A DNA stretch of 64,000 nt from NCBI GenBank assembly GCA_016191205.1, contig JACPPB010000032.1:43036-107035 (forward strand), written 5' to 3'. The translations under genes were made by a program, and so were the position numbers. How positions within the stretch are numbered: position 1 is the stretch's first letter; every line of letters starts with the position of its first letter. Positions 50,746 through 61,221 of the stretch are shown here, piece after piece. The notes below the pieces were generated by a model. It was not told where the DNA came from and ran no database searches. It saw only the letters and a program-made list of their open reading frames with translations. The stretch is from Gammaproteobacteria bacterium. Lineage in GTDB: Bacteria; Pseudomonadota; Gammaproteobacteria; Pseudomonadales; Porticoccaceae.

Positions 50746-51912
50746 ATGTCCAGCAGTCGATTTCGTTTTCCCCGCGTCACCATGCCGGCGGCGGCGCGCG
50801 CATTGCGCCAGGAAGTGCGGGAGTTTCTCGCCGCCGAACGCGCCAGTGGCGGCTATGTCCCCATGGCCGACTGCTGGGCGTCCGGGTTTTCCGCCGAGTT
50901 CAGCCGCAAGCTCGGCCAGCGCGGCTGGCTCGGCATGACCTGGCCCCGGCAGTACGGTGGCCACGAGCGCAGCTTTCTCGAACGCTATGTGGTGACCGAG
51001 GAAATGCTCGCCGCCGGCGCGCCGGTAATGGCGCACTGGATCGCCGATCGCCAGAGCGGTACTCAAATGCTGCGCCACGCCAGCGACGAGGTGAAAAACC
51101 GCGCGCTGCCGCGCATGGCCGCGGGCCAGACCTTCTGCGCCATCGGCATGAGCGAACCCAACACCGGCTCCGACCTCGCCTCGGTGCGCACGCGCGCGGA
51201 CAAGGTCGCGGGCGGCTGGAAGGTCAACGGCCGCAAGATCTGGTCCACCGGCGCCCACGGCGAAGGCTGCGACTACATGATTTCGTTGGTGCGCACCGCG
51301 CCGGTGGATGAGAAGGCGCGGCACCAGGGACTCTCGCAGCTCATCATCGATCTGAAAGCTCCCGGCGTGACTGTGCGCGGCATCGAGGACATCGGCGGCC
51401 AGGTTCACTTCAACGAGACGCTGTTCGAAGACGTGTTCGTGCCCGAGTCTCATCTGCTCGGCAAGGAAGGCCACGGCTGGAGCCTGGTGGTGGGCGAGCT
51501 TGCCCTCGAACGCTCCGGCCCCGAGCGCTTTCTGAGCAGCTTCATCGCCCTGCGCGAGGCCATGCAGGTGCTGGCCGCCAATCCCGATGACCGCACCCGC
51601 GAGGTGCTTGGCCATCTGGTGGCCCGTATCAAGACCCTGCGGCGCATGTCGCTGGGTATCGCAGGCCTGCTGCAGGAAGGCAAATCGCCGGAAACCGAAG
51701 CGGCCCTGGTCAAGGACATGGCCACCCGTTTCGAGCGCGAGCTGATCGAACAGTTGCGGGTGGTGCTGCCGGAGTCGGTGCTGCTCGGCTCCAGCGGAGT
51801 ACTGCCGCGCCTGATGCGCGAGGCCATCCTGCGCGTGCCGTCCTCGACGCTGCGCGGCGGCACCAACGAGGTGCTGAAGGGCATGATCGTTCGCCAACTG
51901 GGATTGCGTTGA
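50746..51912 (+). CDS. Acyl-CoA dehydrogenase, large partner of a probable heteromeric pair
   Basis: This 388-residue protein has the N-terminal helical domain, the FAD/substrate motifs GMSEPNTGSDLASVRTRA and KIWSTGAHGEGCDYM, and a C-terminus reading LRGGTNEVLKG. Arg/Gly occupy the position of the catalytic Glu in short-chain enzymes. This arrangement and the following smaller dehydrogenase resemble the alpha2-beta2 acyl-CoA dehydrogenases of steroid side-chain degradation (FadE28/FadE29 type). The start follows AGAGGAG. Confidence 0.87.
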   Translation: MSSSRFRFPRVTMPAAARALRQEVREFLAAERASGGYVPMADCWASGFSAEFSRKLGQRGWLGMTWPRQYGGHERSFLERYVVTEEMLAAGAPVMAHWIADRQSGTQMLRHASDEVKNRALPRMAAGQTFCAIGMSEPNTGSDLASVRTRADKVAGGWKVNGRKIWSTGAHGEGCDYMISLVRTAPVDEKARHQGLSQLIIDLKAPGVTVRGIEDIGGQVHFNETLFEDVFVPESHLLGKEGHGWSLVVGELALERSGPERFLSSFIALREAMQVLAANPDDRTREVLGHLVARIKTLRRMSLGIAGLLQEGKSPETEAALVKDMATRFERELIEQLRVVLPESVLLGSSGVLPRLMREAILRVPSSTLRGGTNEVLKGMIVRQLGLR

Positions 51913-51964
51913 TCGCCTCCCGCATCCTCCGCATCACTGCCCCGACAACCCACGGAAGCGATCC

Positions 51965-53038
51965 ATGAGCGAAACCGACAGCCACACTCTCGATACAGTC
52001 ATTCTCGACACGGCGACGCGCCTGTTTGCCGATTTGAGTACGTCCGAGACCATCAATGCCGCCGAAAAGGGCGAGTGGCCAGGCGCGCTGTGGCAGGCCA
52101 TCGAAGCATCCGGCCTGCATCTCACCTGGGTGCCGGAGGAATGCGGCGGCGCCGGCGCCGGCATGCTCGACGGCTTTGCCGTGCTCAAGGCGGCCGGTGC
52201 GGCGGCGCTGCCGGTGCCACTGGCGGAAACCCTGCTGGCAGGCTGGCTGCTGGCCCAGGCTGGCCTGGAAGTGCCGGAAGGACCGCTGACCATTGCCCGG
52301 GGCGAGCACCGGATCGGCAACGGCGCCGTCACCGGCGTGGCGCAGGCGGTGGCCCATGCGCGTTCGGCGCGGCAGATCGTCGCGCTGGCCCGTGATGGCG
52401 CGCGCCTTCTTGTGGTCGCGGTCCCGGTGTCCGCCTGTGCGCTCACACTAGACCGCAATCTGGCCGGTGAGCCCTGGGATACGGTGGATTTCAATGGCGC
52501 GGTGGCGACCCTGAGCGCGGCGGCGCCCGTTGGTCTTGACGCCGACAGCATCGATGCCATGGGCGCCCTGGTGCGCGTGAATCAGGCGGCGGGCGCCCTG
52601 GGTACCGCGCTCGAACTCGCCATCCAGTACGCCGGCGAACGGGAGCAGTTCGGGCGCCCGATCGGCAAGTTCCAGGCGATTCAGCACATGATCGCCGACC
52701 TCGCCGGGGAAGCGGCTGCCGTCAACGCGGCGGCGGATGCCGCCGCGGAGGCGGTCGCCGCTACCGGCACTGTCGATGCCGATGCCTGGGTCGAAATCGC
52801 CACCGCCAAAGTGCGGCTGGGGCAGGCGGCCAGCGTCGGTCCGGCCATCGCCCATCAGGTGCACGGCGCCATGGGTTTCACCTACGAACACCGCCTGCAC
52901 CATTTCACGCGCCGGGCCTGGGCCTGGCGCGACGAATTCGGCAACGAGACGGTATGGGCGCGACGCTTGGGCGACGCCGTGCTCGGCTGGGGCGCGGACC
53001 AGCTCTGGCCCAGAATCACGGCAGTAACCGACAAATAA
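51965..53038 (+). CDS. Acyl-CoA dehydrogenase, small partner of a probable heteromeric pair
   Basis: At 357 residues it is shorter than usual and Ala-rich, with a reduced middle beta domain. The C-terminal helical domain is clear: YAGEREQFGRPIGKFQAIQHMIADL and QVHGAMGFTYEHRLHHFTRRAW. The N-terminal half has WVPEECGGAGAG but lacks the usual TEPxxGSD motif. Such degenerate partners complete the active site of the larger subunit in heterotetrameric enzymes. The genes are 52 bases apart. Confidence 0.85.
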   Translation: MSETDSHTLDTVILDTATRLFADLSTSETINAAEKGEWPGALWQAIEASGLHLTWVPEECGGAGAGMLDGFAVLKAAGAAALPVPLAETLLAGWLLAQAGLEVPEGPLTIARGEHRIGNGAVTGVAQAVAHARSARQIVALARDGARLLVVAVPVSACALTLDRNLAGEPWDTVDFNGAVATLSAAAPVGLDADSIDAMGALVRVNQAAGALGTALELAIQYAGEREQFGRPIGKFQAIQHMIADLAGEAAAVNAAADAAAEAVAATGTVDADAWVEIATAKVRLGQAASVGPAIAHQVHGAMGFTYEHRLHHFTRRAWAWRDEFGNETVWARRLGDAVLGWGADQLWPRITAVTDK

Positions 53039-53076
53039 TCAATTAGTTAGCGTATTAACTTTGAGAGGATAATCAC

Positions 53077-54240
53077 GTGGATTTTGCGATCACCACAGAA
53101 CAGCAGGCCATTGTCGACAGCATCCGGGCGCTGATGTCGGATTTCGGCGACGACTACTGGCTTGAGCATGACGACACCGGCGAATTTCCGGAGGATTTCT
53201 ACCAGGCCATGGCCAGGGGCGGCTGGCTCGGCATCACCATGCCCGAGATTTACGGTGGCTCGAACCTGGGTGTGCAGGAAGCCGCGCTGATGATGATGAC
53301 GGTCGCCGAGGGCGGTGGCATGTCGGCGGCTTCGTCCATGCACATCAACATCTTCGGCCCCCACCCGATTCTGGTGTTCGGCACCGACGACCAGAAACGG
53401 CGCTTTCTGCCGCCACTGATCGCGGGCGAACAGAAAACCTGTTTCGGGGTCACCGAGGCCAACGCCGGGCTCGACACCACCCGCATCGAGACGTTCGCCA
53501 GGCGGCAGGGCGACAAGTACATCATCAACGGCCAGAAGATCTGGACCACCACGGCGCAACAGGCCGACAAGATCATGCTGTTGACGCGCACCACGCCCCG
53601 CGACCAGTGCAAGAAGCCTCACGAAGGCATCACGCTGTTCTATGCCGACATGGATCCCGCGCATGTGCAGATCAAGGAGATCCACAAGATGGGTCGCAAG
53701 GCGGTCAACTCCAACATGACCTTCTACGACAACCTCGAAGTGTCCGTCGACGACCGTATCGGCGAGGAAGGCAAGGGCTTCCAGTACATCCTGCACAGCC
53801 TGAATCCCGAGCGCATCCTGCTCGCCGCCGAGTCCGTCGGCATGGGCCGCAGCGCGCTCAAGCGGGCGGCGCAGTACGCCAAGGACCGCAACGTGTTCGG
53901 CCGGCCCATCGGCATGAACCAGTCGGTGCAGCACCCGCTCGCGGAAAACTGGATCGAGCTGGAAGCCGCCTATCTGAGCGTGATGCGCGCGGCCTGGCTG
54001 TACGACAGTGGCAAGCCCTGCGGCGCCGAGGCCAATGGCGCCAAGTACCTGGCCGCCGAAGTCGGTTTCAAGGCCTGCCAGCAGGCGGTGCTCACCCACG
54101 GCGGCATGGGCTACGCCAAGGAGTTCCACGTCGAGCGCCTGATGCGCGAGGCCATGCTGCCGCGCCTGGCGCCGGTGAGCCAGAACATGGTGCTCAATTT
54201 CATCGCCACCAATGTGCTGGACCTGCCGCGCTCCTACTGA
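53077..54240 (+). CDS. Acyl-CoA dehydrogenase
   Basis: This 387-residue enzyme has GVTEANAGLDTTRIETFA in place of TEPxxGSD, KIWTTTAQQADKIML, and VLTHGGMGYAKEFHVERLMREA. The C-terminus LAPVSQNMVLNFIA, ending DLPRSY, is typical of a subgroup whose catalytic base is not in the C-terminal YEG position. It starts at GTG after AGAGGA. A short palindrome AGTTA-N6-TAACT lies just upstream at 53045-53060. About 246 bp without a gene follow, before the RND genes. Confidence 0.9.
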   Translation: MDFAITTEQQAIVDSIRALMSDFGDDYWLEHDDTGEFPEDFYQAMARGGWLGITMPEIYGGSNLGVQEAALMMMTVAEGGGMSAASSMHINIFGPHPILVFGTDDQKRRFLPPLIAGEQKTCFGVTEANAGLDTTRIETFARRQGDKYIINGQKIWTTTAQQADKIMLLTRTTPRDQCKKPHEGITLFYADMDPAHVQIKEIHKMGRKAVNSNMTFYDNLEVSVDDRIGEEGKGFQYILHSLNPERILLAAESVGMGRSALKRAAQYAKDRNVFGRPIGMNQSVQHPLAENWIELEAAYLSVMRAAWLYDSGKPCGAEANGAKYLAAEVGFKACQQAVLTHGGMGYAKEFHVERLMREAMLPRLAPVSQNMVLNFIATNVLDLPRSY

Positions 54241-54486
54241 AGTTCCGTGCATTTTTGTTGGGGGGCTGCGCCGTGACGCGAATGCCGGCCCCCCGGCGAT
54301 CCAGATTGCATTCAACGCATCGTTCGGGCTTAAATCCGGCAGCGCTGGCTGCGACGAAACGGCACGCCCGCCATCGCGACGGCTGCGCACTGTGCCGGCC
54401 GCTCCGCACGTTTCAAATCCATCATCCACACCGGCCGTGCCGGCGGGCGGCGCGCTGTGCCGGCCGAGCCACCGAGGAGACAGCGC

Positions 54487-55686
54487 ATGCCAGGTACGAC
54501 CGATCCTTTTCACGGCAAGCTGTTTTCGGCCAGGTTGCGATCCACCGCGATGCTGCTGCTGGCCGTCTCCGCGTGCGGACTCGCTGGCTGTGGTCAGAAA
54601 GCGGCGGCACCCCCGCCGGCGCCGGGTCCTGTGGAAGTCGGAATCGTCACCCTTGTGGCGCGTGATGTGCTCCTGGCAACGGAGTTGTCAGGGCGGACGG
54701 TTGCGTACCGCGTCGCCGAGGTGCGACCCCAGGCGGCCGGGATCATCCAGCGCCGGCTGTTTGTCGAGGGCGCCCAGGTCAAGGCCGGAGACCCTTTGTA
54801 CCAGATCGATCCGGACAGTTATCGTGCGGCACTGCAGCGCGCGGAGGCGGCGCTGCGGCAGACGCTGGCCAGCGAAAAGGTGGCGCGCCTCAAGGCGAAT
54901 CGCTTCCAGGATCTGATCGCCAGGAAGTTGATCAGCCAGCAGGATTACGACGATGCCGAAGCGGTACTGAACGAGGCGGTCGCGGGTGTCGCGGTGGCTC
55001 AGGCCGAGCGCGACGTCGCCCGCATCAATCTCGAGTACACCATCATCCGTGCGCCGATCTCCGGCCGCATCGGCCGCTCGCTGATCACCGAGGGCGCGCT
55101 GGCCAAAGCGGAACAGGACGAACCCCTCGCCACCATCCAGCAAATCGATCCGCTGTACGTGGATATCACCCAGTCCAGTGTCGACCTGATACGGCTCAAG
55201 CGCGATCTCGCCGACGGCCGACTCGTCGCGGCGGATGGAACGACAGCCGCGCTGCGGCTGCTGCTGGAGGACGGAACCGAGTACGCGCACCCCGGCACGC
55301 TGGCGTTTTCCGAAGTTCGGGTCGACGAGGGCACGGGCGACGTGACGCTGCGAGGCACGGTGCCCAATCCGGATCAACTGTTGCTCCCCGGCATGTATGT
55401 GCGCGCCAAGCTCGATCAGGGGGTACGCCACAACGCGGTTCTCGCGCCCCAGAAGGGCGTGACCTTCGACTACACCGGCAAGGCGTTTGCGATGCTGGTG
55501 GGCGCCGACAACAAGGTCGAGCGCCGTTTCCTCACTGTGGACCGCACCATCGGCGATCAGTGGTTGGTCGCCGATGGACTCGCGGCGGGCGATCGCGTCA
55601 TCCTCGATGGTCTTCAGAAAATCCGCGAAGGCGCCGAGGTGACCACGATCCCCGCCGCGGGAAGCAGTTCGGCCGAGGCGCACTGA
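54487..55686 (+). CDS. RND efflux periplasmic adaptor lipoprotein (AcrA/MexA family)
   Basis: This 399-residue membrane-fusion protein has a signal peptide with a lipobox LAGC (Cys34). The two lipoyl half-motifs ([20 protein letters not shown] and [12 protein letters not shown]) are separated by a long helical hairpin, and the beta-barrel and membrane-proximal domains follow. It should link the pump encoded next to an outer-membrane channel. The ATG at 54487 follows GAGGAGA. It is two bases from the pump gene. Confidence 0.94.
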   Translation: MPGTTDPFHGKLFSARLRSTAMLLLAVSACGLAGCGQKAAAPPPAPGPVEVGIVTLVARDVLLATELSGRTVAYRVAEVRPQAAGIIQRRLFVEGAQVKAGDPLYQIDPDSYRAALQRAEAALRQTLASEKVARLKANRFQDLIARKLISQQDYDDAEAVLNEAVAGVAVAQAERDVARINLEYTIIRAPISGRIGRSLITEGALAKAEQDEPLATIQQIDPLYVDITQSSVDLIRLKRDLADGRLVAADGTTAALRLLLEDGTEYAHPGTLAFSEVRVDEGTGDVTLRGTVPNPDQLLLPGMYVRAKLDQGVRHNAVLAPQKGVTFDYTGKAFAMLVGADNKVERRFLTVDRTIGDQWLVADGLAAGDRVILDGLQKIREGAEVTTIPAAGSSSAEAH

Positions 55687-55687
55687 G

Positions 55688-58600
55688 ATGTCGAATTTTT
55701 TCATTGATCGACCCATCTTCGCCTGGGTGATCGCCCTCGCGGTGATGCTGGCCGGCGTGGTCGCCATCACGCAATTGCCCGTCGAGCAATTCCCGGAAGT
55801 CGCACCGCCCAGCATCGTGGTGCGCGCGGTCAACCCCGGCGCCTCCGCCGAGACGGTCCAGGACACCACGGTCCAGATCATCGAGCAGAACATGGTCGGC
55901 CTCGACCATATGCTGTACATGGCATCGAAGAGCGATTCCGCAGGTGTCGGCGAGATCACCATCACTTTTGCCCCGGGCACGAATTCCGACATCGCCCAGG
56001 TTCAGGTACAAAACAAACTGCAAGTGGCGATGCCGCTGTTGCCCCAGAGCGTGCGTGACCAGGGCGTGAAGGTGTCGAAGACCAGTCCCGGCGCCATCAT
56101 GGTGGTGGGATTTTATTCCCCCAATGGTCAACTCGACCGCTATGACATGTCGGACTATGTTGCCGCCAACATCATGGAGCCGATCAGCCGGCTCGACGGC
56201 GTGGGGGACATCACGCTGTTCGGGACGCAATACGCGATGCGGATCTGGCTGGATGCCGACAAGCTGCATAGTTTCCAGCTCACCACCAGTGACGTCGTCA
56301 GTGCCATCCGCGAGCAGAATGTTCAGGTGACCGCGGGGGAGTTGGGCGCCGGACCCGCCGCGGCCGGCCAGCAGTTGAATGCGACGGTCGTCGGCCAGAC
56401 GCTGCTGAAAACTCCCCGGGAATTTGGCGACATTCTGCTGCGCGTGAATGCCGACGGCGCACGGGTAGCACTGCGCGATGTGGCGCGTATCGAGTTGGGG
56501 GGAGAAAACTATCAGTTCCTGAGCCACTTCAAAGGGCGCGAAGCCACCGGCATCGTGGTCCAGCAGGCGCCGCAGTCCAATGCCCTGGAAGTGGCCGCGG
56601 CCGTGAAGGCGAAGCTCGCCGAGCTGGTGCCCTTCATGCCCGAAGGCATGGTGATGGAACTGGCTTACGACACCGCGCCTTTTACGCGCGTGGCCATCCG
56701 GGGGGTCGTCGAAACACTGATCGAAGCGATGATCCTGGTCATGCTGGTGATGTTTCTGTTCTTGCAGGATATCCGCGCCACGCTGATCCCGACCATTGCC
56801 ATCCCGGTGGTGCTGCTCGGCACCTTTGGGGTACTGCACATATTCGGGTTTTCCATCAACACGCTCAGCATGTTCGCGATGGTGCTCGCCATCGGCTTGC
56901 TGGTTGACGACGCCATTGTGGTGGTCGAGAACGTCGAGCGGATCATGGCCGAGGAGGGGCTCTCGCCGCGCGATGCGACACGCAAATCCATGGGGCAGAT
57001 TCAGGGCGCGCTGGTGGGGATCGGGACGGTGCTATCCGCGGTCTTCATACCCATGGCGTTTTTTTCGGGATCGACCGGCGCCATTTATCGGCAGTTTTCC
57101 ATCACCATCGTCTCCGCCATGATGCTGTCGGTCCTGGTGGCGCTGATTCTGACTCCCGCACTCTGTGCCAGCATGCTCAAGCCGGCAGCGGTCGGGCACC
57201 ACGGCGAGAAGCGCGGCTTCTTCGGCTGGTTCAACCGCACCTTCCAGCGCGGCGCGCTGGGTTATCAGAGCCTGGTGGCGGTTATGTTGCGCAAGACATT
57301 GCGCTACCTCGTCATCTATGGCGTGGTCATCGTGGCCGTTGCGATCCTGTTCGCCCGCATGCCCAAGGCGTTTTTGCCCGAAGACGATCCCGGTCTGATG
57401 TTTACCCAGGTGCAACTGCCCGTGGGCGCCACCATGGAACGCACTCGCGGCGTGCTCGATCAAGTCGAGCACTATTACGCCGAGAAGGAAAACAAGACCA
57501 TCAAGACGGTTTTCTGTGTAACCGGATTCAGTTTTACCGGGCGTGGGCAAAACACCGGTCAATGCTACATTCAGATGTATCACTGGGACGTCCGGACCGG
57601 ACCCGGCATGGACGTCAAGGAGATATCCCGCCGCGCGACCGGCACTTTCGCGCAGATCAAGGACGCGCGCGCGGTAGCCTTTTACCCGCCACCGATTCGG
57701 GCGCTCGGCAACTCTGCCGGCTTTGTTTTCGAACTCGAGGACAATCTTCATCAGGGTCACGAAGCCCTGCTCGCGGCGCGCAACCAGTTGCTGGGCGGCG
57801 CGGCTCAGGATCCGCGTCTGGCCAAGGTGCGACCCAACGGCATGGAAGACACTGCGCACTTTCAGGTGGATATCGATCGCGAAAAAGCGCGCGCACTCGG
57901 CGTCTCCATCGAATCGATCAACGCCACCCTGGCCACGGCATGGGCGTCCACCTACACCAATGATTTTCTCCACAAGGGCCGGATCAAGAAGGTCTATGTT
58001 CAGGGTGACACCCAGTTCCGGATGCATCCCCAGGACCTCGATCACTGGTTCGTGCGCAACGGTGACGGCGGAATGGTGCCGTTTTCAGCGCTGGCGACCA
58101 CCCGCTGGACCAAGAAATCGCCGCGACTGGAGCGTTATAACGCGATACCTTCCGTGGAAATCGTGGGCGAGGCGGCACCGGGACACACCACCGGCGAGGC
58201 CATCCAGGCGATGGAGGAGCTCGCTGCCAAGCTGCCCCGCGGTTTCGGCTACGAATGGACGGGTATATCGCTGCAGGAGACACAGGCAGGAGCGCAGGCG
58301 CCGGTGCTGTATGCGCTGTCGATTGCCTTGGTGCTGCTGGCGCTCGCGGCGCTCTATGAAAGCTGGTCGGTGCCTTTTGCCGTGATACTGGTGGTGCCGC
58401 TGGGCGTCATCGGCGCATTGCTGGCCGCCTATGGCCGGGGCTTGTCCAACGACATCTTCTTTCAGGTGTGTATTCTCACCACGGTGGGTCTGTCAGCCAA
58501 GAACGCCATTTTGATTGTCGAATTCGCGCGCGATTTGCAGGCGCGCGGTGCCGGACTGGTCGAAGCGACCCTGGAAGCAGTGCGTTTGCGGCTGCGGCCG

Positions 58601-58855
58601 ATCGTCATGACCTCCGGAGCCTTCATGCTCGGAGTGCTGCCGCTCGCGCTCAGCAGCGGCGCCGGCTCCGAGAGTCAGAACGCCGTGGGTACTGGCGTGT
58701 TGGGCGGCGTGATTACCGGTACCCTGCTGGCGATTTTCTTCGTGCCGGTGTTTTTCGTCGTGATCCGTCGGATATTCAAGTCCGGTTCGCACCGCGATCA
58801 CGAACTGGCGGCGGAGGCCGCGGCAAAAAATGCCGATCCACCCGCACTGACCTGA
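55688..58855 (+). CDS. RND multidrug efflux permease (AcrB/MexB family, HAE1)
   Basis: This 1055-residue inner-membrane pump has twelve expected helices and two large periplasmic loops. The start ([19 protein letters not shown]) and the proton-relay Asp pair in [17 protein letters not shown] are typical of the HAE1 branch that exports hydrophobic compounds. No outer-membrane TolC/OprM gene is adjacent, so it probably uses a channel encoded elsewhere. Its position inside a catabolic region could reflect export of toxic substrate, but this is an inference. Confidence 0.96.
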   Translation: MSNFFIDRPIFAWVIALAVMLAGVVAITQLPVEQFPEVAPPSIVVRAVNPGASAETVQDTTVQIIEQNMVGLDHMLYMASKSDSAGVGEITITFAPGTNSDIAQVQVQNKLQVAMPLLPQSVRDQGVKVSKTSPGAIMVVGFYSPNGQLDRYDMSDYVAANIMEPISRLDGVGDITLFGTQYAMRIWLDADKLHSFQLTTSDVVSAIREQNVQVTAGELGAGPAAAGQQLNATVVGQTLLKTPREFGDILLRVNADGARVALRDVARIELGGENYQFLSHFKGREATGIVVQQAPQSNALEVAAAVKAKLAELVPFMPEGMVMELAYDTAPFTRVAIRGVVETLIEAMILVMLVMFLFLQDIRATLIPTIAIPVVLLGTFGVLHIFGFSINTLSMFAMVLAIGLLVDDAIVVVENVERIMAEEGLSPRDATRKSMGQIQGALVGIGTVLSAVFIPMAFFSGSTGAIYRQFSITIVSAMMLSVLVALILTPALCASMLKPAAVGHHGEKRGFFGWFNRTFQRGALGYQSLVAVMLRKTLRYLVIYGVVIVAVAILFARMPKAFLPEDDPGLMFTQVQLPVGATMERTRGVLDQVEHYYAEKENKTIKTVFCVTGFSFTGRGQNTGQCYIQMYHWDVRTGPGMDVKEISRRATGTFAQIKDARAVAFYPPPIRALGNSAGFVFELEDNLHQGHEALLAARNQLLGGAAQDPRLAKVRPNGMEDTAHFQVDIDREKARALGVSIESINATLATAWASTYTNDFLHKGRIKKVYVQGDTQFRMHPQDLDHWFVRNGDGGMVPFSALATTRWTKKSPRLERYNAIPSVEIVGEAAPGHTTGEAIQAMEELAAKLPRGFGYEWTGISLQETQAGAQAPVLYALSIALVLLALAALYESWSVPFAVILVVPLGVIGALLAAYGRGLSNDIFFQVCILTTVGLSAKNAILIVEFARDLQARGAGLVEATLEAVRLRLRPIVMTSGAFMLGVLPLALSSGAGSESQNAVGTGVLGGVITGTLLAIFFVPVFFVVIRRIFKSGSHRDHELAAEAAAKNADPPALT

Positions 58856-58898
58856 CGGGCCTTCGCAAAAGGACCTGGTCTCCGGAGAGAACAAGAAC

Positions 58899-59291
58899 AT
58901 GCGCCATTGGCTCGTCTTGCTGTTTTCATTCCTGCTCGTCTCGGGAGCGGGTGCCGAGCAGATCAAGGTGCTGTTGCATCTGGATCAGGCGGATCAGGCC
59001 ATGACCCTCATCAACGTTGTTGAGGAAATCATCAAGGCGAATCCGGACGCTGACGTGCAGGTGGTAGTGCACGGCGCCGCGGTTACCCGCTTGCGGCGCG
59101 ACGATTATCTCAATGCCGACTTTCAACGCATCATTGACCGGGGCGTTCACATCGGTGTCTGCAATGTGTCGATGACGCGCAAAGGCATGCTGCACGACAG
59201 CATCCTGACCGGCGTGGCGCTGCTGACCGAGGGCGGCATCGCCCGTATTCTTGCCTTGCAGAAGCAGGGTTATTCCTACATCAAGATTTGA
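58899..59291 (+). CDS. DsrE family protein, exported
   Basis: This 130-residue protein has a short signal peptide (RHWLVLLFSFLLVSGAGA) and a DsrE/DsrF-like fold (VLLHLDQADQAMTLINVVEEI). A single Cys88 lies in HIGVCNVSM at the place of the family's reactive cysteine. Cytoplasmic relatives carry sulfur in sulfur metabolism. The function of exported single-domain forms is not established. It lies 43 bases after the RND pump and converges on srkA. Confidence 0.8.
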   Translation: MRHWLVLLFSFLLVSGAGAEQIKVLLHLDQADQAMTLINVVEEIIKANPDADVQVVVHGAAVTRLRRDDYLNADFQRIIDRGVHIGVCNVSMTRKGMLHDSILTGVALLTEGGIARILALQKQGYSYIKI

Positions 59292-59295
59292 TCTG

Positions 59296-60273
59296 CTAAA
59301 GCGTCTCCGCAACCTCCTGCAACGAAAACAACTGCTGCTCCAGCATGCCTACGTGCTGGGTCCAATAAGCGGGCGTGTTGAACCAGGTGAAGGCGCGCGG
59401 AAACGCGGGATCGTCCCAGCGGCTCGCGAGCCAGTGGGTGTAGTGAATCATCCGCAGGGCGCGCAGGGGTTCGATCAGTTTCAGTTCGGCACGGCGAAAT
59501 TCGTTGAAATCTTCATAGCCCGATAGGACTTCATCCAGCTGCTGGCGCTGTTCGTGAACGTCGCCCGACAGCAGCATCCAGATATCCTGCACCGCCGGAC
59601 CCATGCGACTGTCGTCGAAATCGACCACGAACAAGGCGTCGTCGCGGGTGCAGAGAATGTTGCCGATATGGCAATCGCCGTGGGTGCGGATATAGCGCAA
59701 CTCGGGCACATAATCGAACAGTTGCCGGCACAGGACGACGATTTGCGCGACGGCATCTTGGTAACGCGCGATCAGTTCACCGGGGATGAAGTGGTGCTGC
59801 AACAGTTGTGTACTGGGTTCGACCGCGAAATTCTCGATACTGATGGTGGGGCGGTGTTTGAAATCGCGATTTTTCGCGACACCGTGCAGGCGCCCCAATA
59901 ATTGGCCCATTCTGAACAGGTAATCGAGATCGCCCGGCTCGGGCGCGGAGCCGCCTTTGCGCGGAAACAGCGTGAACATGAATTCGTTGAACTGGTGCAG
60001 GCTGGCACCGTCGATCTTGAGCGGCGCGATGACAGGAATCTCGGCGGCGTGGAGTTCGTCGAGAAAGGCGTGTTCTTCCAGGATGGCTTCCCGGGACCAG
60101 CGATCCGGCCGGTAGAATTTGGCGATGACCGGCTGCGCTTCGTCGATGCCGATCTGATACACCCGGTTTTCGTAGCTGTTGAGGGTCAGGATGCGCAGGT
60201 CGCTGACCAGCCCCAGGGACTCGATGGCGGTGATGACGGCGTCGGGCGTCAGCGCGTCATAAGGGTGAGACAT
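59296..60273 (-). CDS. srkA: Stress response kinase A (YihE/SrkA)
   Basis: SrkA is a eukaryote-like Ser/Thr kinase that counters stress-induced death in E. coli. The 325-residue protein shows the SrkA start (LTLNSYENRVYQIG), the ATP Lys in VIAKFYRP, the catalytic loop THGDCHIGNIL and the metal-binding VDFDDSRMGPAVQDIWML. The length equals that of the family. It ends five bases after the DsrE stop on the other strand. Confidence 0.95.
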   Translation of the reverse strand: MSHPYDALTPDAVITAIESLGLVSDLRILTLNSYENRVYQIGIDEAQPVIAKFYRPDRWSREAILEEHAFLDELHAAEIPVIAPLKIDGASLHQFNEFMFTLFPRKGGSAPEPGDLDYLFRMGQLLGRLHGVAKNRDFKHRPTISIENFAVEPSTQLLQHHFIPGELIARYQDAVAQIVVLCRQLFDYVPELRYIRTHGDCHIGNILCTRDDALFVVDFDDSRMGPAVQDIWMLLSGDVHEQRQQLDEVLSGYEDFNEFRRAELKLIEPLRALRMIHYTHWLASRWDDPAFPRAFTWFNTPAYWTQHVGMLEQQLFSLQEVAETL

Positions 60274-60398
60274 GGGTGCCGCCAGGAAACTGCAAGGCGG
60301 TCATTGTAGGGGGTTATGCCGTGCGTGGCGGAGGAATGCGCACCGCGCACGACACAGGCGAGAGGATTCGCGGCACTTCCGCGTTCCTTCCGACCCGC

Positions 60399-61208
60399 TC
60401 AGCTTCCGAACCGAAATGCCGACACCGGTGCACCCAGCACCCGGTCGCGGTAGATACAACTGCCCGCGTCGGAACCGGCCGCACCGGCGATGACATGCAG
60501 CGGCAGCAGGTGCTCTGCGCGCGGGTGGGCGTGGCCGGCACCGGGGGCCTGGTGCCAGGCGGCGAGGCGGCGGTTGCGCGCGTCGGGAGCGGCGACGCAG
60601 GCGTCCCGCAGCCAGGCGTCGAAGGCGTCGCCGGCGGGATTGGTCTCCGGTTGGCGCATAAGGATCGCCATGTTGTGATAGCTCATGCCGCTGCCGATCA
60701 GCAATACGCCTTCGCGGCGCAACGGCGCCAGCGCGGTGCCGAGCGCGAGGTGTGCGCCGGGGTCCAGATCCGGGCGCAGGGAGATCTGCACGATGGGGAT
60801 GTCGGCATCCGGATAGATCAGTTTGCAGGGGATGAATACCCCATGATCCAGACCGTGTTCGGGATCCGGCGCCGAGGCGATACCCGCCGCGCCGAGCAGC
60901 TCGCTGGCGCGATCGGCCAGCCAGGGCGCGCCCGGTGCGGCGTAGCGCAATTGATAGGTGTGCGGCGGAAAACCCTGGTAGTCGTAGATCAGCGGCGGCG
61001 CCAGCGCACTGTTGATGCGCACCGGATTGGCTTCCCAGTGCGCGGAGACGATCAACAGCGCGCGGGGCCGGGTACCCACCGTCGCCGCCAGGCCGCGCAG
61101 AAATGCGGCCATCCGGTCCCAGGTGTCAGCGGGCCCCATGGTCCAGTCCATGAAAAAACAGGGCCCGCCGCCGTGGGGGATGTAGTAGCAGGGCAGCGCG
61201 GTGGTCAT
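60399..61208 (-). CDS. LigB-type class III extradiol dioxygenase (DODA/YgiD family)
   Basis: This 269-residue metal-dependent dioxygenase-like protein has HGGGP near the N-terminus, SAHWE at about residue 56 and LDHGVFIP in the middle. These residues match the His and Glu metal ligands of the YgiD/4,5-DOPA dioxygenase family. Bacterial members can open catechol rings, but for many the substrate is unknown. It lies directly upstream of srkA and 13 bases downstream of the LLM gene on the same strand, so it may belong to the catabolic operon. Confidence 0.9.
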   Translation of the reverse strand: MTTALPCYYIPHGGGPCFFMDWTMGPADTWDRMAAFLRGLAATVGTRPRALLIVSAHWEANPVRINSALAPPLIYDYQGFPPHTYQLRYAAPGAPWLADRASELLGAAGIASAPDPEHGLDHGVFIPCKLIYPDADIPIVQISLRPDLDPGAHLALGTALAPLRREGVLLIGSGMSYHNMAILMRQPETNPAGDAFDAWLRDACVAAPDARNRRLAAWHQAPGAGHAHPRAEHLLPLHVIAGAAGSDAGSCIYRDRVLGAPVSAFRFGS

Positions 61209-61221
61209 CGGAGACTTCCTC

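Noticed and set aside
54241..54486. A possible small gene or repeat-based RNA between the last dehydrogenase and the RND adaptor
   Set aside because: Only short GC-rich repeats (TGTGCCGGCCG twice) and no credible start with a ribosome site other than that of the adaptor gene.
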